From positions 1 through 45,100 of the forward strand of contig CACHXC010000013.1 in NCBI GenBank assembly GCA_902583715.1: 45,100 nt of DNA. The letters run 5' to 3'. Shown here piece by piece: positions 25,222 through 33,101 of this stretch; position 1 is the stretch's first letter, and every line of letters begins with the position of its first letter. The position numbers and the translations under genes were made by a program. Below the pieces are notes generated by a model. That model saw only the letters and a program-made list of their open reading frames with translations, had not been told where the DNA came from and searched no databases. The stretch comes from an uncultured SAR116 cluster alpha proteobacterium (GTDB taxonomy: Bacteria > Pseudomonadota > Alphaproteobacteria > Puniceispirillales > Puniceispirillaceae).

Positions 25222-26435
25222 GGTTGGTTACTAATTTGGGCGGCTAGATATTTGGCATCTTCCCAAACGCCCCAGATAAACGAAGACCCCCGCATCGACA
25301 GCCACGGCAAACCAAGAAAATAAATGCCATCTACCTTTGCCACCCCACGATTATGCGCAGGCTTGCCGTTTGCATCAAAAGCTTCAACCTTCAGCCATGA
25401 AAAATCCTGCACATAGCCAGTGGCCCAAATAATGGTCGTAACGCCCTGTTCTGCCAAATTTATCTGCCGGATGGGGGTTTTCACACAATCAGGATCAGCA
25501 CCAATGATTTTGGCATCTTCTTCAGGTGACAAGTCCAGACCATGCGCATCAATATAGGCATCAGCTTCGGCCAAAAGCCCCAGATAATTGTCATCTCCAT
25601 CGGCAATATTCTTGGCCAAATCATCAGCAATAGAGATCACGCCGCTATCATAGGCGCCGGTCATACCCAGCAAAACCATACCGCGGTCAGCAAATTTCCG
25701 AAAATCCACCGTGTTGCCGCCATAGGCCCCCGAAACAGCAATTGTCACATGTTCCCGGCCTGCCGGCGGGGTTTTCATTTGCCATTTTCCTAAAGCCCCC
25801 AACCACCAGACAAAATCCTTGCCACGATATGACCGTGGAGGCCGATCATGTGGGCCAATCGACAAAAAGACCTTGCGTCCAGAACGCAATAATTCATCAG
25901 CAATCTGCGCCCCCGACGATCCGGCGCCAACCACCATCACCGCGCCATCTGGCAACTGCGCCGGGTTATGATAATCAAAAGAATGTAACTGGTTGACCAC
26001 GCCGTCTGGCACAATTGGCGGGTTCACCGGAGTCTGAAACGGTCCGGTCGCGGCAACGACGTGATCGGCGTGGATATGGCCTTGTGATGTTTCGACCTGA
26101 TACCCGCCTTGCGGTAAGGCGGTGGTGCCGGTGACCTCTACCCCACAATGGATGGGGGCCTCAATCTGCTTGGCGAAATCTTCAAAATAACGAGTGACTT
26201 CATCCTTGCCAGGAAACCCATCAGGATCGCTATCAAAGTGGCGGGTGGGAAACCGGTCATGCCAAGCCGGACCATTCATCACCAGACTATCCCAGCGGGC
26301 GTTGCGCCATCTCTCGGCGATGCTGTCACGCTCTAGAACCACATGATCAATCTGATGGTCGCGCAAATGGGCGCTCATCGCCAAACCCGCCTGACCAGCA
26401 CCGACCACAACTGTGTTTACACGCGTGGGAATCAT
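25218..26435 (-). CDS. Flavin-containing monooxygenase-like NAD(P)H/FAD oxidoreductase
   Basis: A 405-residue flavoprotein with two Rossmann motifs: VVVGAGQAGLAMS near residue 9 for FAD and VMVVGAGSSGAQIAD near residue 166 for NAD(P)H. The conserved ATGPFQTP and IIWATGYVQDFSWL segments are also present. This is the CzcO/FMO-like group that oxygenates N, S or carbonyl groups of small molecules; the substrate cannot be told. GAGG lies before the ATG. It is the first gene of a two-gene operon with the SUMF1-fold protein. Confidence 0.88.
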   Translation of the reverse strand: MIPTRVNTVVVGAGQAGLAMSAHLRDHQIDHVVLERDSIAERWRNARWDSLVMNGPAWHDRFPTRHFDSDPDGFPGKDEVTRYFEDFAKQIEAPIHCGVEVTGTTALPQGGYQVETSQGHIHADHVVAATGPFQTPVNPPIVPDGVVNQLHSFDYHNPAQLPDGAVMVVGAGSSGAQIADELLRSGRKVFLSIGPHDRPPRSYRGKDFVWWLGALGKWQMKTPPAGREHVTIAVSGAYGGNTVDFRKFADRGMVLLGMTGAYDSGVISIADDLAKNIADGDDNYLGLLAEADAYIDAHGLDLSPEEDAKIIGADPDCVKTPIRQINLAEQGVTTIIWATGYVQDFSWLKVEAFDANGKPAHNRGVAKVDGIYFLGLPWLSMRGSSFIWGVWEDAKYLAAQISNQP

Positions 26436-26601
26436 TTGCAGACCTCAGCTTGCAATAAAAATTTTGCGACAACGAGGAATAGCATGACACAAAATAACTT
26501 GGCTTTCTATCGCCCTTGCATCGCTAATATTTAATTTTGGAAATATGTGACCTTAAATCTTGGCCGCGTTAGGGTCACCCAATCTGCGCTTTGCTTTTCG
26601 G

Positions 26602-26763
26602 TCACAAAACAGATTTGATCACCAAGCCGATAGTGGCAAGGCTCAACACACCAAAAGCCCACAAGCCGGCAAACCAAAAACAGCTTCTCACCTTGCTCAA
26701 ACCGTAAGTTAACAGCCTTTTAGTGGCAAAATTCAGTGTGCCGCGAAGATAAGCCATAAACAT
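26602..26763 (-). CDS. Candidate small membrane protein
   Basis: A 53-residue frame starting MFMAYLRGTLNFATKRLL, with one hydrophobic helix (CFWFAGLWAFGVLSLATIGL). It starts 14 bases after the DddP-like remnant. No good ribosome-binding site is visible, so it is tentative. Confidence 0.35.
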   Translation of the reverse strand: MFMAYLRGTLNFATKRLLTYGLSKVRSCFWFAGLWAFGVLSLATIGLVIKSVL

Positions 26764-26777
26764 GCTAAGCTAGGTTA

Positions 26778-27257
26778 TTACGCCTCACCCATCAATAGCG
26801 AGTCAAACGGATATGCGGTGAGGTTTTCATGGCCGGTTTCTGTGATCAATACCTGATCTTCAAGCTTGATTGAAAAATCGCCACCTTCAGGGCTGACCAA
26901 TGCCTCGACACATAAAACCATCCTCGCCTCTAGCGCATAATCAAATGCGCCTTCGACATATTGATCCGGATAGGCAACAAGCGGCCACTCGTCACATAAC
27001 CCGACACCATGCATCATGCAGCCATATTTGAGTTTACGAAATTGGCGATCAAGCTTGTGGCCATTCATTGTCAAATCGCGCAGAGAAACGCCGGCACATA
27101 GCATATCCATATTGGTCTGGATATGATCATAAGCATGCCGCATGGCGTAATGGCTGTAAGTGGTCATCGAACCGCTAGTCAATTGTTTCGATATGTTCAA
27201 ATTAACAGCATTCTCGAATAAACGCTCAATATGAGTTTTCGCGTGATACTTTGGCAT
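26778..27257 (-). pseudogene. C-terminal remnant of a DddP-like DMSP lyase (M24 fold)
   Basis: DddP cleaves dimethylsulfoniopropionate to dimethyl sulfide and acrylate using an M24-peptidase fold with two metal ions. This 159-residue frame matches only the C-terminal third. MMHGVGLCDEWPLVAYPDQY has the DddP form of the metal-site histidine (His83 here), and Glu118 (VLCVEA) and Glu133 (KLEDQVL) are two further ligands. The Asp ligands and the whole N-terminal domain are missing; full proteins have about 440 residues. The first 40 residues look scrambled. It is probably inactive. The M24 fold is certain; DddP is likely from the LCDEWP signature. Confidence 0.7.
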
Positions 27258-27320
27258 CCAGTTTGCAAAAGCAGACTACGGCTATCCAATATAGTGATCT
27301 CCAGTTACTAGGAAAGTCGA

Positions 27321-27367
27321 AGCCCCGCCAGCGATAGAGAACCCTCGCTGGTGGGGCTTTTTATTTT
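27321..27367 (+). terminator. Strong orphan terminator on the plus strand
   Basis: AGCCCCGCCAGCGA pairs with TCGCTGGTGGGGCT (14 pairs, one G-T), with a ten-base loop, followed by TTTTTATTTT. No plus-strand gene lies within several hundred bases upstream, so it may end an unannotated small RNA or be a leftover of a lost gene. Confidence 0.75.
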
Positions 27368-27409
27368 ACCTTGGATGGTGCCAACCGCTTACTTTAACCG
27401 ATTACCGGT

Positions 27410-27865
27410 TCAATCGGTCTTAGATTTGTAATTATCGTTTATCTTGTTGTGTATTTCTATGACTTCATCTGGCCACGTGGATTTGATGTAAGACAGAGAG
27501 GCGATGATCTCTTCGTCAGACAAGATACCGTCGTAAACAGGCATACTGACATCATAGTCATCGTTGATCGTCGCCTTAAAACCATACTTGGTAAGATTGA
27601 AGAGCATTTCGTCGGGGTGGTGCCAAGTGTGACCAGACTCGTCGTGGGGAGGCGCTAACCTCATCCCATCTACCATGGTGTCTTGCCAACCCACTTGCCC
27701 CTCAAGATTGACACCGTGAAAACTGGCACATTGCTCAAGGTAAACTTTTTCACCCGTTTTGACATAAACAGGGTCGTTTGGTCTCAACTCAATACCATCT
27801 GCACAACTTATTGTCGAAATTGTCGACAAAGCCATTGAGATCATCAAAAAGCGAGATGTCTCCAT
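27410..27865 (-). CDS. Exported class I cytochrome c-like protein with altered haem motif
   Basis: A 151-residue protein with a signal peptide (METSRFLMISMALSTIST) and a cytochrome c layout: YLEQCASFHGVNLEGQVGWQ, APPHDESGHTWHHPDEMLFN and SMPVYDGILSDEEI with the likely axial Met. The haem motif reads CASFH instead of CxxCH: the second Cys codon is TTT (27719-27721), one base from TGT. It could attach haem by one thioether or be losing function. It starts four bases after the stop of the cytochrome c' gene. Confidence 0.8.
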   Translation of the reverse strand: METSRFLMISMALSTISTISCADGIELRPNDPVYVKTGEKVYLEQCASFHGVNLEGQVGWQDTMVDGMRLAPPHDESGHTWHHPDEMLFNLTKYGFKATINDDYDVSMPVYDGILSDEEIIASLSYIKSTWPDEVIEIHNKINDNYKSKTD

Positions 27866-27869
27866 GGCT

Positions 27870-28310
27870 CTAATCCAGTTTGTAAGACTGATGACAACTT
27901 TTGCATGATACTGCAACGGCTTTAAAACCATCCACGACAGCCTTTTGATCTTCCGCTTTAGCCGCATCGATTAACTGCTTCGCTGCTGTCTCATTTTTCA
28001 TAGCCGCATTCTTAAAACCGTCAAAGTCTGTCCAGATGGCGGGAGATGCTTCAGACGGTTTTTCGTTACTTCCCTCTGGGAAATACTCGGGCATCTTCAC
28101 CGCCCAATCTCTTATTTCGTCAGCAAGTTTGACGATAGACTCATAGTCTTCAGAACCGATGTGGGATTTTATAGCCTTCAAATTGCCCTGATTTTTTTTG
28201 AACATATCCACCCGCTCTTTGACGATGCCAGTAGCGCCACTGTGTGCGAGGGCAATGGTGACAGGAGCGGTGATTAAAAGAAGGCTAAAGAGGGTGAATG
28301 ACTTTTTCAT
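27870..28310 (-). CDS. Cytochrome c'/c556-like class II cytochrome
   Basis: A 146-residue periplasmic protein with a signal peptide (cut after ALAHS or nearby) and a four-helix-bundle pattern. The haem motif near the C-terminus is SCKSCHQSYK, typical of class II cytochromes, preceded by the family segment PEYFPEGSN. The start MKKSFTLFSL is preferred to an ATG six codons upstream. It is the first gene of a two-gene operon with the altered class I cytochrome. Confidence 0.88.
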   Translation of the reverse strand: MKKSFTLFSLLLITAPVTIALAHSGATGIVKERVDMFKKNQGNLKAIKSHIGSEDYESIVKLADEIRDWAVKMPEYFPEGSNEKPSEASPAIWTDFDGFKNAAMKNETAAKQLIDAAKAEDQKAVVDGFKAVAVSCKSCHQSYKLD

Positions 28311-28833
28311 TTTGATGCCCAATCGCAACCCAAAAGATTTAGATTTCCAGTGTATGATTACAGTAGATGTAGGAGTGAATGTGAAAATTACAACTCAATC
28401 ACCACAGCTATCCAAATCATTCCAAACTAGGAAGATCCATAATTTAGCTCAAGCCTCACTGGTTAACGCCACTGGGACTTTTTTATCTAGAAAATTGCTG
28501 ACCCTACGAACATCACGACACCAGTCAGCAACACTGCCGAACTAAGGTAAAAAACAACTAAAGCGAATTTGCGCATTTTCTCTTCATTCCAGTTACAATT
28601 AGACCAGCAAAACGCAGTAATTCAGTCCAATCAATGTTTATCTGAAATTAATTAGTACCGGCGCGAAATTAACATAAAATAAACGAAAATGCTTCCACTT
28701 AAAAACACCGTTGATCGCGATTAGAGAGTCGCTGAGAGCGTGTAAATTATGATGACATACCTGCCTCCACCATGAAGTCCTAAAGACTTTCAACGGAGCG
28801 TAAATCCCGATTATTATCACGCTCATTTTGGCA
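28311..28833. other. Gap of about 520 bases without a confident gene
   Basis: The AT-rich sequence between the cytochrome promoter side and the polymerase remnant has no convincing long frame. One minus-strand frame of 29 codons (28487-28576, MRKFALVVFYLSSAVLLTGV at its start) is a hydrophobic helix with only a weak ribosome-binding site. Other frames look random. Confidence 0.5.
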
Positions 28834-29013
28834 TCATTCAACCTTTAATTTTGGTCTAATTCCAGTTTTTGAGAAGAGTTGCTGAGAGAGGATATCTAAG
28901 GCTAATTCGGTGTCTGATTTTCGTACAATAATACTGTCGTGAACTGGAAAACTTGGGATACTTCGGTCAATCTGGGCTGTTTTTAATTTTGGTTTTAAAG
29001 GATAGCCACCAAT
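28834..29013 (-). pseudogene. Fragment of a second polymerase-like protein
   Basis: Fifty-nine codons, opened upstream by a stop and lacking a start codon, encode SIPSFPVHDSIIVRKSDTEL and end in GIRPKLKVE. They match the C-terminus of the protein at 19301-20650, where VLPVHDSFIMHHAYGELGEL is followed by the same spacing of acidic helix and KDIKVKEE. The HDS motif C is intact, but motifs A and B are absent. The piece differs enough to come from a related, not identical, gene. Confidence 0.75.
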
Positions 29014-29064
29014 TCAAGTTGATGATATTTAGTGTTCATCTAAACACCGATTGGAGACATATCG

Positions 29065-29325
29065 ATGGCTAAGGCACCAGCAAAAACGAAGAAGGCTGCA
29101 GCAACGAAGACCCCAACTAAAAGTGTGGCAGTTAAGAAAGCAGCAACAAAGAAGAGTGATCGCACAGCTACAGATACAACAAAAATTGCACAGGCTGCTT
29201 TGGCTCAAGCCCCTCAGAAGAACGCATTTGAGGAGAAGTTTGGTGAAGGCACCGCTTTTGATCTAGATTACGGGAAGCTCCTGATAATTGCGCTTTGCAT
29301 CTACATTGCGGTACAGGTCAGCTGA
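29065..29325 (+). CDS. Lys/Ala-rich protein with a C-terminal membrane anchor
   Basis: An 86-residue protein. Residues 1-45 are almost only Ala, Lys and Thr (MAKAPAKTKKAAATKTPTKS), like histone H1-type tails. Residues 46-70 include NAFEEKFGEGTAFDLDYGK, and the last 16 residues form a membrane helix. GGAG lies about nine bases before the ATG. It may tether nucleic acid or polyanions to the membrane; no family is recognised. A second small gene follows three bases after its stop codon. Confidence 0.6.
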   Translation: MAKAPAKTKKAAATKTPTKSVAVKKAATKKSDRTATDTTKIAQAALAQAPQKNAFEEKFGEGTAFDLDYGKLLIIALCIYIAVQVS

Positions 29326-29328
29326 AGC

Positions 29329-29469
29329 ATGAACATATTTGACACCATGACGGCGTCATTTAGCGGTGAACGTGTATCACACACGGACACATTTATACTA
29401 GCTGGAGTGGTTCTTGCCGTGTTAATTGGAGCCAGAACACTTCACAAGCGTATGCAGAGCAAAGACTAG
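29329..29469 (+). CDS. Small membrane protein following the Lys/Ala-rich gene
   Basis: A 46-residue frame beginning MNIFDTMTASFSGERVSHTD, with one membrane helix (FILAGVVLAVLIG) and a basic end (HKRMQSKD). It starts three bases after the previous stop codon, so the two are probably translated together. Confidence 0.5.
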   Translation: MNIFDTMTASFSGERVSHTDTFILAGVVLAVLIGARTLHKRMQSKD

Positions 29470-29692
29470 ATCAAGGCACATCACTTATCGTTGGTGGAGG
29501 GTTTTTCGTTTTGAGTCTGCAAAATCGATCAGCGCGACAAAATGTTTAGTCGTTTCCAAAACATACGAAAACCATATCGAAATAGTTAGGTTTTTTACCT
29601 GACGCTATGCCTCACTGATGGCATTTGTTCCTCACTGGTTAGGCCTTTTAAAAAATATTGTGCCCTGCCATACCGAGTAAAACTCCAGATAG
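29470..29692. other. Intergenic stretch without gene
   Basis: Together with the promoter and leader that follow, this makes a gene-free gap of 323 bases. I see no coding frame or strong hairpin; there are two short CCTCACTG repeats near 29610-29640. Confidence 0.5.
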
Positions 29693-29720
29693 TTGACCCT
29701 GATTGGTTGTATCGTATTGT
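29693..29720 (+). promoter_or_regulatory. Possible promoter of the 49-residue gene
   Basis: TTGACC and TATTGT are separated by 16 bases, about 70 bases upstream of the next start codon. The -35 box is near consensus and the -10 box is weaker. Confidence 0.4.
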
Positions 29721-29792
29721 CGCACCAACTTGTATGCGATGACGCATTATCCATTTATTCAAGGAGGTGATACAACTTAATTGGAGGCGAAT

Positions 29793-29942
29793 ATGTGGTT
29801 AACAGCCAAATTAAACTTAATGTCGGGCGTAGTGATTGGCGCGACTGCCGCAATGGTCATGAAAAAAATGTGCGAACGTAAACAGTGTAAGAAGCACCAG
29901 GACGCTCATGCACCAGCTTCTGATCAAGGTGTTGAGGGTTGA
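29793..29942 (+). CDS. Small membrane-anchored protein
   Basis: A 49-residue frame starting MWLTAKLNLMSGVVIGATAA, with a membrane helix and a Lys/Cys/His-rich tail (CERKQCKKHQDAHAP). GGAGG lies six bases before the ATG and another AAGGAGG lies 25 bases further up. No family recognised. It precedes the pseudoazurin gene by about 90 bases. Confidence 0.5.
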   Translation: MWLTAKLNLMSGVVIGATAAMVMKKMCERKQCKKHQDAHAPASDQGVEG

Positions 29943-30030
29943 TGTAACAGATGCTGTCTATGATTAACTCCACCAAGCCAACATTGGCACTAAAACCTTA
30001 AAGTAACACAAACTATTCAAGGAATTTCAA

Positions 30031-30450
30031 ATGAAGTTTTATGCCTTCATCATCGCAGTTTTTCTATCCACTCCTTCCCTTGCAGCTGAAGTGACAATTG
30101 AAATGCTAAATAAGGACGCGGACGGAAATAGGATGATTTACAGCCAAGAAATTGCCAAGATTGAAGTTGGTGATACGGTAACTTGGCTTCCAGCTTCAAA
30201 AGGCCACAACGTAGAGATGATCTCATCTCCTACCAATATGAAATACAAGTCAAAGAATGGTAAGGAAGCTGAGATTACTTTTGATACGCCAGGAATTTAC
30301 TACTACTGGTGCACGCCTCATAAGGGCATGGGTATGATTGGCCTAGTTGTTGTTGGAAATGACTTGTCAAATATCGATGATGTTGCGAATGCCAAAGCAA
30401 TTGGGAAGAGCAAGAAGAAGTTGAAAGCTCTGCTTGCAAGCCTACAGTAA
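30031..30450 (+). CDS. Pseudoazurin (blue copper protein)
   Basis: Pseudoazurin is a periplasmic type 1 copper protein that carries electrons, often to nitrite reductase or nitrous-oxide reductase. This 139-residue protein has a signal peptide (cut after SLA-A) and all four copper ligands: His59 (KGHNVE), Cys94 and His97 (YWCTPHKGM) and Met102. AAGGAA lies about seven bases before the ATG. No nitrite reductase is in the window; together with the two cytochromes it suggests a periplasmic electron-transfer function. Confidence 0.93.
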   Translation: MKFYAFIIAVFLSTPSLAAEVTIEMLNKDADGNRMIYSQEIAKIEVGDTVTWLPASKGHNVEMISSPTNMKYKSKNGKEAEITFDTPGIYYYWCTPHKGMGMIGLVVVGNDLSNIDDVANAKAIGKSKKKLKALLASLQ

Positions 30451-30772
30451 ACTCAGCCATAGCGCCCCTTGTATCATTTCTCGACGGATTGCCAGGAAGC
30501 TTGTTCAGTAAATCAACAACCCGACCCGTAGACCCCTTTTGAGTGATTGGTGTTTTTCTCCCTCAACTGAGGCGTCTTTTCGTTAAACATGGGACCCATG
30601 CGATCAACTTTGGTCACATACTGGTCATATTTAGTCACAAACATTCTGACAAAACACTTCAAATCAAAACCGGAATAGTACGGCTGGCACGGACCCTACA
30701 AGAGCACAATAGCAAAGTGCCAAAGGCTGTAATCCTGGGCCGTAGAGAAATTTACGATGCTTTTCTCCGATT
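30451..30772. other. Gap containing a GGTCAC repeat
   Basis: No convincing gene. The main feature is the GGTCAC-rich repeat at 30591-30666. A 91-codon plus-strand frame here has random-looking composition and no ribosome-binding site. Confidence 0.5.
30591..30666 (+). repeat. GGTCAC-rich direct repeat, copy 1
   Basis: From GGGACCCA to AAATCA, this 76-base stretch has the order GGTCAC, five bases, GGTCA, five bases, AGTCAC, then TGACAAAA. The same order is seen at 33892-33968 in the same orientation, with one inserted base. Confidence 0.7.
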
Positions 30773-31174
30773 TTATTCGTGTTCCCCGCCGTTTGCTCGA
30801 CCCAAACCACCGAAGTAGACCGGACTTCGTTTAGCTGTTTCAAACACTCCAACGGTAACAAATACTCCAGCAAGCAAGAGTGCGTGAATTGCCGCACTTA
30901 CGCCAAATACAAAGATTGAACCCATCCACATGCTGAACACAATACACCACATCCACGCCAACACTTGCATCACAAGATGCCTGGTGTTTGTGTCTGGCAC
31001 GTGGGATAGAGGGTTGTGGCGACTATCCATCACTAGATTATAAACCGTAATCATTGCAATCCTCCGTCCATTTTGCATGCCGGCCAACACGCGCTCTATT
31101 TTGAGGAGCGGTATCAGCGCCACGAATGCTAAGTTGATCAGAACCCTATACACTTCAATTCTCCGAGATATCAC
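30773..31174 (-). CDS. Hypothetical membrane protein
   Basis: A 133-residue protein with about three hydrophobic segments (VLINLAFVALIPLL, LVMQVLAWMWCIVFSMWMGS, and AAIHALLLAGVFVTVGVF). No family is recognised. The start is uncertain: Met33 or Met41 could also be used. It lies between the pseudoazurin gene and the choline-sulfatase gene, on the opposite strand. Confidence 0.5.
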   Translation of the reverse strand: MISRRIEVYRVLINLAFVALIPLLKIERVLAGMQNGRRIAMITVYNLVMDSRHNPLSHVPDTNTRHLVMQVLAWMWCIVFSMWMGSIFVFGVSAAIHALLLAGVFVTVGVFETAKRSPVYFGGLGRANGGEHE

Positions 31175-31219
31175 GACTGTTTGTATTATTCACTTCTACT
31201 TTGGAGAAAAAAACAGGCG

Positions 31220-31450
31220 CATGGCCAAATCAATTTTCCTGATTTGGCAATAATGTCGATGATATCTTGAACTAGACCCTTTGCTTCAGGTGACGCTGGT
31301 AGACAAGAGAGGCTCATTTAGCGAGCCTTGCGGAGGTCATCGATGTTGTTCTCAGTCATTGTCTTACGGTTTCTATTATACTTGGGTCGCCCCCACGTGC
31401 GATGGCTTTATCTTGATGTGATTATCATCAATGACAACCACTATGATTGA
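31220..31450 (-). pseudogene. Possible decayed IS transposase
   Basis: Within a 409-base gap (31175-31583) the minus strand can be read as VVIDDNHIKIKPSHVGA, similar to the first Asp region of IS4/IS5-type transposases (D-x-x-HIK-x-x-x-H-x-x-GA). The frame is broken right after it, and no inverted repeats were seen. The remaining sequence of the gap holds nothing I can name. Confidence 0.3.
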
Positions 31451-31583
31451 AACTTAGGGGCTGCAGTTACTCCGGTTAATAGGTTCTCATCAGGTTAAAT
31501 CATCATCAATCAACTTCTTCAAAATAACCATGGTAACTAGACAGCAACTGATTAAAACTGGGTGAATACGGAAGAGTGCGGGT

Positions 31584-33101
31584 ATGTCGTTAATGAAAAA
31601 GCAAAACATTCTTATTCTCATGGTTGATCAATTGACCGGAACTCTTTTCCCTGACGGCCCAGCAAGTTGGCTTCATGCGCCGAATTTGAAAAAATTAGCA
31701 TCTAAGTCAATTCGATTTGAAAACTGTTACACAGCCTCGCCACTCTGCGCACCGGGACGAGCAAGTTTCATGTCGGGCCAATTACCATCAATAACTGGAG
31801 TTTATGATAACGCAGCTGAGTTTCCGTCTGACCTTCCAACCTACGCTCATCACCTAAGAGGTGCCGGATACCAGACTGCTTTAGCAGGCAAAATGCACTT
31901 TGTCGGGCCAGATCAGTTACACGGTTTTGAAGAAAGGCTTACAACAGATATTTACCCTGCTGATTTTGGCTGGACACCAGACTACCGCAAGCCCGGGGAG
32001 CGTATTGATTGGTGGTATCACAACATGGGGTCTGTCACTAGCGCTGGTGTTGCAGAGATTTCCAATCAAATAGAGTATGATGACGAAGTCGCCTACGAGG
32101 CGGCAAGAAAAATATACGACCTTGCTCGGAGACATGATAAGCGGCCTTGGTGTCTAACTGTTAGCTTTACCCATCCTCACGACCCCTACCTTGCTCGGAG
32201 AAAATACTGGGACCTTTACGAGGATTGTAATCAGCTTCTACCTTCAGTTGGCGCAATGCCTTACGAACTTCACGACCCGCACTCAAAGCGAATTTTTGAT
32301 GCAAATGATTGGCGAAGTTATGACATCACCGAGAACCACATAAGAAGTGCCAGACGTGCGTACTTTGCCAATATAAGCTATTTAGATGACAAAATTGGCG
32401 AGGTCCTTGACACCCTCAGAAGAACAAACCAGGAAGCTATCATCCTTTTTGTATCTGACCATGGTGACATGCTTGGAGAGAGAGGCTTGTGGTTTAAAAT
32501 GACCTTCTTTGAAGGTTCTGCGAGAGTGCCTCTTATGATTTCAGCGCCTGGCATAGAACCACGACGCGAAGCCACTCCTGTCAGCACAATAGACGTTTGT
32601 CCAACTTTGTGTGATCTTGCTGGCGTCTCGATGGAGAGCATCAAGCCATGGACGCAAGGGGAAAGCCTAATACCCATTTCAAGTGGTGTTGTGCGCACAA
32701 GCCCGGTTGCGATGGAGTACGCGGCAGAAGCGTCGTATGCCCCTCTTGTGTCGCTACGAAGCGGCAAATTTAAATACAATCGGTGTAAGCTAGACCCAGA
32801 ACAGCTGTTCGACCTAGAAAACGACCCAAGTGAAATGAACAATTTGATCGGGCAACCAGAATACCAGGAAACACTGAGTGAATTCCAAAAAATAGCTGAT
32901 CAGAAATGGGATTTAGACCGCTTTGATGAGGAGGTGCGTCGCAGCCAAGCGCGTCGCTGGGTTGTTTATGATGCACTACGGAATGGCCAATATTTCCCAT
33001 GGGATTACCAACCTCTTAAACAAGCAAGTGAGAGGTTCATGCGAAACCACATGGATTTAAACGAGGTAGAACATAATCAAATGTTTCCGAGAAACAAATG
33101 A
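31584..33101 (+). CDS. betC: Choline-sulfatase
   Basis: BetC hydrolyses choline-O-sulfate to choline and sulfate, supplying both sulfur and the glycine-betaine precursor. The 505-residue protein shows the type I sulfatase core: NILILMVDQLTG with the metal-binding Asp, SPLCAPGRASFMSGQ with Cys55 to be converted to formylglycine, and FVSDHGDMLGERGLW. The BetC-specific stretches YPADFGWTPDYRKPGERIDW and YFANISYLDDKIGE are present. A second start at Met4 (31593) is possible. It needs a formylglycine-generating enzyme from elsewhere, because the SUMF1 protein at 24505 lacks the catalytic cysteines. Confidence 0.93.
   Translation: MSLMKKQNILILMVDQLTGTLFPDGPASWLHAPNLKKLASKSIRFENCYTASPLCAPGRASFMSGQLPSITGVYDNAAEFPSDLPTYAHHLRGAGYQTALAGKMHFVGPDQLHGFEERLTTDIYPADFGWTPDYRKPGERIDWWYHNMGSVTSAGVAEISNQIEYDDEVAYEAARKIYDLARRHDKRPWCLTVSFTHPHDPYLARRKYWDLYEDCNQLLPSVGAMPYELHDPHSKRIFDANDWRSYDITENHIRSARRAYFANISYLDDKIGEVLDTLRRTNQEAIILFVSDHGDMLGERGLWFKMTFFEGSARVPLMISAPGIEPRREATPVSTIDVCPTLCDLAGVSMESIKPWTQGESLIPISSGVVRTSPVAMEYAAEASYAPLVSLRSGKFKYNRCKLDPEQLFDLENDPSEMNNLIGQPEYQETLSEFQKIADQKWDLDRFDEEVRRSQARRWVVYDALRNGQYFPWDYQPLKQASERFMRNHMDLNEVEHNQMFPRNK

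Noticed and set aside
26548-26625. GTGACC / GGGTCACC / GGTCAC motifs as a third copy of the GGTCAC repeat
   Set aside because: The order and spacing differ from the two true copies, and the flanks do not match.
28638-28841. A 67-codon minus-strand frame
   Set aside because: It has unlikely composition for a protein and no ribosome-binding site; it touches the stop of the polymerase fragment only by chance.
30543-30818. A 91-codon plus-strand frame after pseudoazurin
   Set aside because: It crosses the GGTCAC repeat, has random composition and no ribosome-binding site.
24505-33101. A working sulfatase plus formylglycine-generating enzyme pair
   Set aside because: The SUMF1-fold protein lacks the two catalytic cysteines and the genes are 6 kb apart, so pairing them by function is not supported.
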